Shown one piece after another: positions 36,660 to 42,807 of a stretch of DNA of 42,807 nt (its first letter is position 1; every line of letters starts with the position of its first letter). The translations under genes and the position numbers were made by a program. The notes under the pieces were generated by a model that ran no database searches, was not told the origin of the DNA, and worked only from the letters and a program-made list of their open reading frames with translations. The DNA is from Flavobacteriales bacterium (GTDB taxonomy: Bacteria > Bacteroidota > Bacteroidia > Flavobacteriales > Flavobacteriaceae). The stretch spans positions 1-42,807 of the forward strand of contig WTIP01000051.1 in NCBI GenBank assembly GCA_011525195.1. Reading direction: 5' to 3'.

Positions 36660-37394
36660 TTAGGCTTCTTCCTCTTCTGAAGTTTCTTCTGAGGTGGGCG
36701 CCTCTGCTTCTGCTGCAGGCGCTTCAGTATCAGCAGCTGTTTCTTCTACTGCTGCTTCACTGGGTGCCTCCTCTGTTACTGCTTCTGGAGCTGCTTCGGC
36801 CTCTGCTTCAGCTGGCGTATCGCTTGGAGCCTCCCCTGCTACTGCTTCAGGAGCTTCTTGTTCGGCAGCTGCACCAGGAGTAGCCTCCTCAGCAGACTCT
36901 GCAGTTTCTTCAGTTGAAGCTTCATTGGCTTCAGCCTCAGCTGCTGCTGCTTCGGCCTCTGCTAAACGTTTTTCACTTACCGCTTTTTCGTCTGATAAAC
37001 GCTTGGCTTTAGCGTCTTGTTCCTGCTTGGTAAGTCCTTCTTTTTTAGCTTGAATTTTCGCTTCTTTTTCTTCTAGCCAAGCAGTAAATTTTTTCTCTGC
37101 TTGCTCTTCAGTAAGAGCGCCTTTTCGGATACCACCATTGAGGTGGTGCTTAAGAAGTACCCCTTTGTAGGAAAGTAGCGTGCGCGCCGTATCGGTGGGC
37201 TGTGCTCCTTTTTCAAGCCAATCAATGGCATTGTCGATTTGAATCTCGACAGTTGCGGGATTGGTATTGGGATTATAAGTTCCTAATTTTTCGAGGTAAC
37301 GTCCGTCTCTCTTTGAGCGTGCGTCGGCGGCAACAATCCAATAAAAGGGTTTGCCTTTTTTACCGTGTCTTTGTAGTCTAATTTTTACGGGCAT
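36660..37394 (-). CDS. rpsP: 30S ribosomal protein bS16 with a long acidic tail
   Basis: The first 85 residues are a normal bS16 (PVKIRLQRHGKKGKPFYWIV, RSKRDGRYLEKLGTYNPNT). Residues 86-145 are a Lys/Glu helical extension. Residues 146-244 are a low-complexity tail of Ala, Glu, Pro and Thr with repeated EAPxE/AEAEA units and no Lys or Arg. bS16 is about 80-90 residues in many bacteria and moderately longer in Bacteroidota as I recall; 244 seems long. The tail codes in-frame to the stop at 36660 and is not a frameshift. It is the first gene of rpsP-rimM, with a promoter at 37447-37480 and a hairpin leader. Confidence 0.95.
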   Translation of the reverse strand: MPVKIRLQRHGKKGKPFYWIVAADARSKRDGRYLEKLGTYNPNTNPATVEIQIDNAIDWLEKGAQPTDTARTLLSYKGVLLKHHLNGGIRKGALTEEQAEKKFTAWLEEKEAKIQAKKEGLTKQEQDAKAKRLSDEKAVSEKRLAEAEAAAAEAEANEASTEETAESAEEATPGAAAEQEAPEAVAGEAPSDTPAEAEAEAAPEAVTEEAPSEAAVEETAADTEAPAAEAEAPTSEETSEEEEA

Positions 37395-37409
37395 ATCACA
37401 TTAATTTAT

Positions 37410-37426
37410 GAGGATTCCCGATCCTC
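37410..37426 (-). promoter_or_regulatory. hairpin in the rpsP leader
   Basis: GAGGAT and ATCCTC form a perfect 6-bp stem with a five-base loop, 16 bases upstream of the rpsP ATG and downstream of its promoter. It could be an autogenous ribosomal-protein leader. Only one stem is visible, so this is tentative. Confidence 0.4.
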
Positions 37427-37446
37427 TGGTTATTAATTCTGGGCTG

Positions 37447-37480
37447 CAAATATAAATTAAATTCTTATTAAGTCAGCAAA
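37447..37480 (-). promoter_or_regulatory. promoter of rpsP-rimM
   Basis: The minus strand has TTTG (37477-37480), 22 bases, then TATATTTG (37447-37454). The second box is an exact TAnnTTTG match and the spacing is near the usual 19-21. The leader to the rpsP ATG at 37394 would be about 45 bases. Confidence 0.65.
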
Positions 37481-37516
37481 ATAGAAGAAAATTTGCCCTC
37501 TAATAACTTTTGTAGA

Positions 37517-37679
37517 GGAAGAGATCTGGTGAGTCGGCATTTTTATCAGCAAAGAACCCCCGGCTGTTCCGCCAAAAACATTCACACGCACAACCGTGTT
37601 ACCGAGGGCCTAAATCATAGATGATAGTGCGTCTTGTTTTTGGCGTACTATAAAAATATTAAATTTTCTAATCTCTCCC
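37517..37679 (-). ncRNA. candidate structured RNA, 6S-like, between rpsP and tig
   Basis: Read on the minus strand, four nested helices close a rod of about 163 bases. They are GGGAGAGAT/ATCTCTTCC (37671-37679 with 37517-37525, one G-U pair), ATTTTTAT/ATAAAAAT (37650-37657 with 37539-37546), CGCCAAAAACA/TGTTTTTGGCG (37635-37645 with 37570-37580) and ACGCAC/GTGCGT (37627-37632 with 37586-37591). The G-U pair exists only on this strand. The two arms are separated by asymmetric bubbles, as in 6S RNA. A near-consensus -7 element TAATATTTG lies just upstream (37693-37701), and a 6-bp hairpin (37497-37518) at the 3' side. No long ORF covers it. Its identity as 6S RNA is inference from shape; no motif was matched. 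The 366-base gap 37395-37760 otherwise holds only the two promoters and the leader hairpin. Confidence 0.5.
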
Positions 37680-37704
37680 GCTATTTTTTGATCAAATATT
37701 ATTC

Positions 37705-37735
37705 TTGTAGGAGGCGATAAAAAAATGTAATTTTG
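37705..37735 (+). promoter_or_regulatory. promoter of tig
   Basis: TTG (37705-37707), 20 bases, then TAATTTTG (37728-37735), an exact TAnnTTTG. The predicted start near 37742 leaves a leader of about 19 bases to the tig ATG at 37761. Confidence 0.6.
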
Positions 37736-37760
37736 CGCACTTAAAATTGATTCTAAGCAT

Positions 37761-39091
37761 ATGAATATTAGCAAAACGGATTTGGATGCACTAAATGCAG
37801 TAGTAACAATTACTTTAGACCGAAAAGACTATGAAAAAAGAGTGGATTCAGTATTGGGTGATTACAAAAAAAATGCCAATATCCCTGGCTTTAGAAAAGG
37901 GCACGTTCCCATGGGAATGATAAAAAAACAATACGAAAAAGCAGTTATTGCTGATGAAGTCAATAAACTTTTACGTGATAATTTAGAAAAATATATTCAA
38001 GAAGAAAAAATTGAACTTCTTGGAAACCCTCTTCTAAAGCTACAAATGGTGCATTTGACTGGAATGCGGATCAACTCGATTTTGAATTTGAATTGGGTCT
38101 TGCGCCACAATTTGAAGTCAAGCTCAACCAGCTAAAAAAAGTTACACATTACCAAGTAGAGCCTGAAGCTAAAATGGTAAATGAACAGTTGGATTATATC
38201 CAAAAACAATATGGAAAATTAGTTTCAAAAGACAAAGCAGAAAAAGGATACGAACTCACGGCTCAATTTAAAAACGAAGCTTTTGAAATCGATAAAATCA
38301 GCGCCCTGTCACTTGTTGATATTAAGTCCAAAAAGGCGCTAACTGCATTAAAAGAAACGCAAGTAAATAAAGCCCTTCAGTTTCCGATTAAAGGCTTATT
38401 TAAAGACGAGGATACATTGAAACGGCTACTGTCACCCAAAGAAGATCAACTGGACGCCCTCAAAAAAGAAAAAATAGAAATAATACTTAAAGAAATCAAT
38501 GAGCGTATACCCGCTGCATTAAACCAAGAGCTCTATGATAAGCTTTATGCACCGGGCACAATTACTTCAGAAAAAGAATTAAAAGACAAAGTAAAAGAAG
38601 ATTTGAAAAAGCAGTTTGAACCTCAGGCTGACCAAAAGTTGCTTAATGACATTACCGAATATTTAGTAGAAAAAACCAAATTCAAATTGCCAGAAGATTT
38701 TCTCAAACGCTGGATGCAAAGTTCAGGTAAAGAAGAATTGACAGCCGAACAAGCAGCAGAAGAATACAAAAAGTCTGAAAAGGGGATTCGTTATCAGCTT
38801 ATTGAGGGAAAAATTATTTCCGAAAATAAATTAGACCTCAGTTTTGAGGAACTTAAAGATTATGCGGGGACACTCGTAGCCAACCAAATGCGACAATACG
38901 GCCAGGCGCCAGATGAGAAACAAATTGAGGAAATAGTGGCTCGCGTCCTAACAAACCAGGAGGAGACCCGACGTATTTCAGAACAATTAATGAGTTCTAA
39001 ACTATTGAACTTCTTCAAAGAAAAGGCACCTTTAAAGCAAAAGAAAGTAAGTTTTGATGCCTTTGTAAAAGAGGCATACGGGAAAGCTTAA
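37761..39091 (+). CDS. tig: trigger factor, interrupted by a one-base frameshift
   Basis: Ribosome-bound chaperone that meets nascent chains at the exit tunnel. The N-terminal ribosome-binding domain holds the signature NIPGFRKGHVPMGMIKKQYE. Residues to about 90 (EEKIELLGNPL) are in the first frame. The expected continuation (KATNGAFDWNADQLDFEFEL then GLAPQFEVKLNQLKKV) is in the frame shifted by one. The break is at about 38031-38036 and is repaired by adding one base; homologues read NPLPK here. The rest, with no other break, runs to 39091. The first-frame ORF would end at 38135. The PPIase-like domain seems divergent, as in other Bacteroidota. It heads tig-clpP-clpX. Sequencing error is the likeliest explanation. 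Confidence 0.9.
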
Positions 39092-39121
39092 AATTTTCCT
39101 TAATTTTAAAAAAATAATAGG

Positions 39122-39787
39122 ATGAACTACGGTAAGGAATTCAAAAAATACGCAACAAAACATCATGGTATTAATGCGATGTATTATGACAAGATAGTCA
39201 GTAGTATGACCCCTTATATTATTGAAGAACGCCAGCTTAATGTGGCACAAATGGATGTTTTTTCTCGCCTGATGATGGACAGAATCATGTTTTTAGGGAC
39301 AGCCATAGATGATCATGTAGCCAATGTTATTCAAGCTCAACTTTTATTTTTACAAAGCACCGACGCGAATAGAGACATACAAATGTATATCAACTCGCCA
39401 GGGGGGAGTGTCTATGCTGGTTTGGGAATTTATGATACCATGCAGTTTATCAGCCCCAATGTAGCAACTATATGCACAGGTATTGCTGCTTCTATGGGTG
39501 CTGTTTTATTATGTGCCGGCCACCAAGGTAAGCGCTCAGCCTTACCCCATGCCCGCGTGATGATACACCAACCCTTAGGAGGTGCGCAGGGCCAAGCCTC
39601 TGATATAGAAATTACCGCACGAGAAATTCTTAAGCTTAAAGATGAACTTTATCAAATCATTGCCAAACACTCTGGTCAAAAAATTGAGAAAGTGAATAAT
39701 GACAGCGACCGAGATTATTGGATGAAAGCGGAGGAAGCCAAACAATACGGAATGGTTGATGAGGTGCTTCAAACAACTTCTAAATAA
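39122..39787 (+). CDS. clpP: ATP-dependent Clp protease proteolytic subunit
   Basis: Forms the serine-protease tetradecamer of ClpXP/ClpAP. The 221-residue protein has Ser124 in [11 protein letters not shown] and His149 in [13 protein letters not shown]. The catalytic Asp region follows, and [20 protein letters not shown] (here MYINSPGG) is the substrate-channel segment. About 30 N-terminal residues are the propeptide-like region. It lies 30 bases after tig and 11 before clpX, in a probable operon, so substrates passed from the chaperone can be degraded by ClpXP. Confidence 0.97.
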   Translation: MNYGKEFKKYATKHHGINAMYYDKIVSSMTPYIIEERQLNVAQMDVFSRLMMDRIMFLGTAIDDHVANVIQAQLLFLQSTDANRDIQMYINSPGGSVYAGLGIYDTMQFISPNVATICTGIAASMGAVLLCAGHQGKRSALPHARVMIHQPLGGAQGQASDIEITAREILKLKDELYQIIAKHSGQKIEKVNNDSDRDYWMKAEEAKQYGMVDEVLQTTSK

Positions 39788-39798
39788 TTACAACTGAT

Positions 39799-41028
39799 TT
39801 GAGTAACGCTGATCTTACTTGTTCTTTTTGTGGAAGGCCCAAGCCAGACACCCAAATTCTCATTGCAGGTCTAGACGCCCATATATGTGATCGCTGTATT
39901 AATCAGGCGTATGGGATCGTGCAGGAAGAAATAAGTCAGGAAGAACAGTCAGCTCAGGAGGGAATTGAACTCAAGGCTCCTAAAGAAATCAAGGCGTTTT
40001 TGGACACCTATATTATCGGTCAAGAGAACTCAAAAAAAGTACTCTCAGTAGCCGTTTATAACCACTATAAAAGACTCCTTCAAAAAAAATCAAAAGATAC
40101 AGTTGAAATTCAAAAAAGTAATGTCCTTATTGTGGGACCTACAGGTACGGGGAAAACTTTATTGGCACAAACAATTTCGCGTTTTCTCAATGTACCCCTT
40201 GCCATAGTAGATGCTACCGTACTCACAGAGGCAGGTTATGTAGGAGAAGATGTAGAAAGCATACTGTCTCGCCTGCTTCAGGCCGCAGATTACGATGTCA
40301 ATAGTGCTCAGAAAGGGATTATTTTTATTGACGAAATTGATAAAATTGCGCGTAAGAGTGACAATCCTTCGATTACTCGAGATGTCTCAGGCGAAGGCGT
40401 TCAGCAAGCCCTCTTAAAACTATTAGAAGGGACAGTTGTCAATGTGCCTCCAAAGGGTGGGAGAAAACATCCTGATCAGAAATTTATCGAAGTAGATACT
40501 TCGAATATTTTATTTATTGCGGGTGGTGCTTTTGACGGTATCGAACGGCACATCAATAAACGTTTAAATCTGCAAGCCATAGGCTATACTACCGTTAAAG
40601 AACAAAAGCAAGTTGATAAAGAAGCCATTTTACAATATATCACTCCTAGAGATGTGCGTTCTTTTGGATTAATCCCAGAAATTATAGGGAGGCTTCCTGT
40701 ACTTACCCATATGAACCCTTTGGATAAAACCACGCTTTTGTCCATACTTACTACTCCAAAAAACGCCTTAGTAAAGCAATATATTGAGCTATTTGAAATG
40801 GATGGTATCAAACTTCAATTTACTTCTGGAGCTTTAAATTTTATTGTAGAAAAAGCGATGCAATACAATCTTGGTGCACGTGGATTACGTTCCCTTTGTG
40901 AAGCGGTACTCACAGACGCGATGTACGAATTACCAAATTCTGAGGTCAAAGAACTTAAGGTAACTAAGCAATATGCAGACCAGAGATTGGCCAATATAGA
41001 ACTACCTAAATTAAAAGTAGTTTCCTAA
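39799..41028 (+). CDS. clpX: ATP-dependent Clp protease ATP-binding subunit ClpX
   Basis: AAA+ unfoldase that recognises tagged substrates and feeds them to ClpP. The N-terminal zinc-binding domain has Cys8, Cys11, Cys30 and Cys33. Walker A is GPTGTGKT (113-120), followed by the pore loop [15 protein letters not shown]. Walker B has FIDEIDKI with Asp178-Glu179. An [18 protein letters not shown] segment and the C-terminal [11 protein letters not shown] (sensor 2) follow. The length is normal (409). The start is a TTG (39799), giving [12 protein letters not shown], with no in-frame ATG near. It ends in a four-base overlap with the convergent GH3 gene. Confidence 0.97.
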   Translation: MSNADLTCSFCGRPKPDTQILIAGLDAHICDRCINQAYGIVQEEISQEEQSAQEGIELKAPKEIKAFLDTYIIGQENSKKVLSVAVYNHYKRLLQKKSKDTVEIQKSNVLIVGPTGTGKTLLAQTISRFLNVPLAIVDATVLTEAGYVGEDVESILSRLLQAADYDVNSAQKGIIFIDEIDKIARKSDNPSITRDVSGEGVQQALLKLLEGTVVNVPPKGGRKHPDQKFIEVDTSNILFIAGGAFDGIERHINKRLNLQAIGYTTVKEQKQVDKEAILQYITPRDVRSFGLIPEIIGRLPVLTHMNPLDKTTLLSILTTPKNALVKQYIELFEMDGIKLQFTSGALNFIVEKAMQYNLGARGLRSLCEAVLTDAMYELPNSEVKELKVTKQYADQRLANIELPKLKVVS

Positions 41029-42539
41029 TTTTTATTTAATACAAGGAGTTCTTCTAAGAATACTCTTGAATTGGAGAGTCTGGGGATTTTATGTTGTCCT
41101 CCCAATTTATTTTTTGAAGCCAGCCATTGGTAAAAAAGTCCTTTTTTTGCTTTGTGGAGCCTCAGGAGCTCGAGGCTCGATTTTCTTTTTGCTTCATAGT
41201 CTGAGTTTAATGCTTGTAAAGCCTCATCCAATAGCCTTGAAAACTGATTGATATCGTGCGGTTCTTTTTCAAATTCTATTACCCATTCATGTGCTCCCCG
41301 AGTATTACTTTCCATAAAAATGGGAGCGGCACTAAAGTTAGAGACCAAACTATTCGTTTTTTTACAAGCCCAACTTATCGCTTTTTCTGCATTGTCAATA
41401 ATTAATTCTTCTCCAAAGGTATTAATATGACTCTTTGTTCTTCCCGTTACCTGTATCCGATAAGGAGATAAGCAAGTAAAGCGAATCGTATCCCCAATAC
41501 GATAGCGCCAAAGCCCTGCATTGGTTGTAATTACAAGTTCATAATTGGTGTTAAGTTCCACCTCTTTTAATAATATCGCTTGAGGTTCACTGTGTGTCCC
41601 TTCTGCTTGAAAAGGGATAAATTCATAAAAAATACCATAGTCTAACATCAGTAGTAGGTCATCAGCATCATTGCGATCTTGTATACCAAAAAAACCCTCT
41701 GAGGCATTGTATATTTCATAGAATTGAAATCCATCTTTAGGGAAGAGACTTTTATAGATTTCACAATAGGGTTTAAAATTTATACCCCCATGAAAATACA
41801 CTTCAGCTTCTGGCCAGACAGCTGAAAGGGTTTCAGATTTAGTTTCTTGCAAGACCCTTTGAAGGAGGATCAGCATCCAAGAGGGTACACCAGCCAAGCT
41901 GGTGACTTTCTCGGGCAGGGTCTCACTGACGATGGCTTTCATTTTCGTTTCCCATTCAGAGATTAAAGAAGTTTTTGAGCCGGGTGTACTGCTTAATTCT
42001 GCCCAGAAAGGCATATTTTGAATGATAATTGCCGAAAGGTCCCCAAAATAACTATTATTTTCAAGATAAAGCTCATGACTGCCCCCCAGCCTTAAACACT
42101 TACCACTCAATAGTTGAGAGTCTGGATTATTATTAAAGTATAAAGACAACATGTCTTTTCCGGCTTTGTAATGACAATCCTCAAGCGCTTCCGCACTTAC
42201 CGGTATAAATTTACTTTTTGCATTGGTGGTACCACTGGATTTGGCGAACCATTTAATTGGGGTAGGCCAGAAAATATTCTGTTCTCCCTTACGACAGCGT
42301 TCTATCTGAGGGGCTAAAGTTTCATAGGTGCTCAAGGGAACTGTATTTCTAAACTCGCTGTAGCCTTTAATATTTTTAAAATCATAGCGCAGTCCCGTTT
42401 CTGTATTTTGAGCTTTTTGTAATAGATCCGCTAATAATTCGGTTTGTACTTCTTGAGGATACTTCATAAAAAGTTCCATTTGGTGGATTCTCTTTTTAAG
42501 AATCCAAGAAGCAATCGAATTAAATAGGGAAATGGGCAT
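41025..42539 (-). CDS. GH3 auxin-responsive promoter family protein
   Basis: A 504-residue member of the bacterial GH3 family, which is related to the adenylate-forming acyl-acid-amido synthetases of plants. The bacterial role is not known. It has the ATP-site [30 protein letters not shown]-like [18 protein letters not shown], and [20 protein letters not shown], then [24 protein letters not shown] at 42542 would add one residue; the ATG is preferred. It is divergent from the DUF2797 gene, a neighbour pair I recall in other flavobacteria. Confidence 0.92.
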   Translation of the reverse strand: MPISLFNSIASWILKKRIHQMELFMKYPQEVQTELLADLLQKAQNTETGLRYDFKNIKGYSEFRNTVPLSTYETLAPQIERCRKGEQNIFWPTPIKWFAKSSGTTNAKSKFIPVSAEALEDCHYKAGKDMLSLYFNNNPDSQLLSGKCLRLGGSHELYLENNSYFGDLSAIIIQNMPFWAELSSTPGSKTSLISEWETKMKAIVSETLPEKVTSLAGVPSWMLILLQRVLQETKSETLSAVWPEAEVYFHGGINFKPYCEIYKSLFPKDGFQFYEIYNASEGFFGIQDRNDADDLLLMLDYGIFYEFIPFQAEGTHSEPQAILLKEVELNTNYELVITTNAGLWRYRIGDTIRFTCLSPYRIQVTGRTKSHINTFGEELIIDNAEKAISWACKKTNSLVSNFSAAPIFMESNTRGAHEWVIEFEKEPHDINQFSRLLDEALQALNSDYEAKRKSSLELLRLHKAKKGLFYQWLASKNKLGGQHKIPRLSNSRVFLEELLVLNKN

Positions 42540-42589
42540 CAAATAATCATTATCTTACTGCTGTAAATTTAAAGAATATTCCCTAGCTC

Positions 42590-42807
42590 ATGTTTACAGT
42601 AACTTTAAAAAAAATGCAAACAGAAAACCTGGATCTTGTTCATTATTATCTCACGGTAGAATCTGGGTTTTTAGCGCTCAATCAACTCCTCGATCAGCAT
42701 CTGCAAATTACTGCTACCGGGACGCAATGTTTGAACTGCTATGCTGAGAAGCCCATTTTCAGACAAGGTTTTTGTCAGTCCTGTTTTTTTGAAAGCCCAG
42801 CAGTAGG
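42590..42807 (+). CDS. DUF2797 family protein (5' part; runs off the window)
   Basis: Seventy-two residues are visible in an open frame to the end of the window. The start is ATG 42590, giving MFTVTLKKMQTENLDLVHYY. A zinc-ribbon-like Cys pair (QCLNCYAEKPIFRQGF and CQSCFFESP) lies at about residues 46-68. This matches flavobacterial DUF2797 proteins, which continue with a possible nuclease-like region in the part not seen. The function is unknown. Confidence 0.75.
   Translation, partial: MFTVTLKKMQTENLDLVHYYLTVESGFLALNQLLDQHLQITATGTQCLNCYAEKPIFRQGFCQSCFFESPAV

Noticed and set aside
36694-37053. Ala/Ser-rich 119-residue open frame opposite rpsP
   Set aside because: It is the mirror of the GC-biased Ala/Glu tail of bS16; low complexity alone produces such frames.
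37487-37668. Additional helix GAAAATTT/AAATTTTC in the intergenic element
   Set aside because: It would cross the better-supported terminal stem (37517-37525 with 37671-37679) and is AT-only, so it was left out of the ncRNA model.
38093-39091. A separate gene beginning at 38093
   Set aside because: The TTG codon there is internal to the trigger factor protein (ELGLAPQFE), so this frame is the rest of the frameshifted tig rather than an independent gene.
1-42807. CRISPR arrays, insertion sequences, integrases, toxin-antitoxin or restriction genes
   Set aside because: I looked for regular direct repeats, transposase-like frames and known defence motifs and saw none; the composition is even across the window.

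Overview
The window looks like chromosome of a Flavobacteriaceae-type Bacteroidota. It is AT-rich, with short or overlapping gene junctions. Several genes are preceded by the Bacteroidota -7 promoter element TAnnTTTG. It encodes two SusC/CirA-type TonB-dependent receptors, five or more lipoproteins, a large protease with a type IX secretion (T9SS) tail, and the bS16-RimM, bL25-Prs and Tig-ClpP-ClpX arrangements. I see no phage, insertion sequence, CRISPR array or toxin/defence island. Most of the window is housekeeping, with an accessory block at about 18.0-36.1 kb.

Layout. 1-2.4 kb: a DUF6089-type outer-membrane protein (cut by the window edge) and NAD kinase on the minus strand, divergent from pdxJ. 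2.4-5.1 kb: alpha/beta hydrolase, GNAT acetyltransferase and aspartate kinase on the plus strand. 5.05-10.7 kb: a tight minus-strand run ribF-serS-DUF4286-rsmA-mgtE-2-hydroxyacid dehydrogenase. 10.8-15.3 kb: a secreted zinc metalloprotease translationally coupled to a small lipoprotein. 15.3-17.7 kb: pth, rplY and prs on the minus strand, then tRNA-Leu(CAA) on the plus strand. 18.0-20.3 kb: a gamma-glutamyltransferase-family lipoprotein and an SGNH hydrolase whose signal peptide is out of frame. 20.3-26.5 kb: a Tat-exported sugar isomerase/epimerase-like protein, divergent from an FMN alpha-hydroxyacid dehydrogenase-xylB-xylA-FGE-like lipoprotein operon. 26.6-29.1 kb: etfB-etfA and a DUF1080 lipoprotein. 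29.1-32.4 kb: a probable metal-uptake cluster (small His-rich protein, lipoprotein, ZnuD-like TonB receptor). 32.7-36.1 kb: an unknown exported protein, a Tat/lipoprotein Rieske protein and a second TonB receptor. 36.1-37.4 kb: rimM and rpsP on the minus strand. 37.4-37.76 kb: a 366-base intergenic region with promoters on both strands and a strongly foldable element that may be a 6S-like RNA. 37.8-41.0 kb: tig (frameshifted), clpP and clpX. 41.0-42.8 kb: a GH3-family protein, divergent from a DUF2797 protein cut by the window end.

How the genes work together. The tig-clpP-clpX block couples nascent-chain folding to proteolysis. bS16/RimM serve 30S assembly. XylA/XylB feed xylose into the pentose phosphate pathway, and Prs draws on ribose-5-phosphate. 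The outer-surface proteins (protease, GGT, hydrolases, TonB receptors) fit a polymer- and peptide-scavenging lifestyle.

Main points for a second look: a one-base frameshift in tig; a frameshift in an 8-T tract that separates a signal peptide from its SGNH hydrolase; the structured element between rpsP and tig; a textbook terminator ending directly at the ggt start codon; an FGE-like lipoprotein that keeps both catalytic cysteines; and the candidate zinc-uptake cluster.
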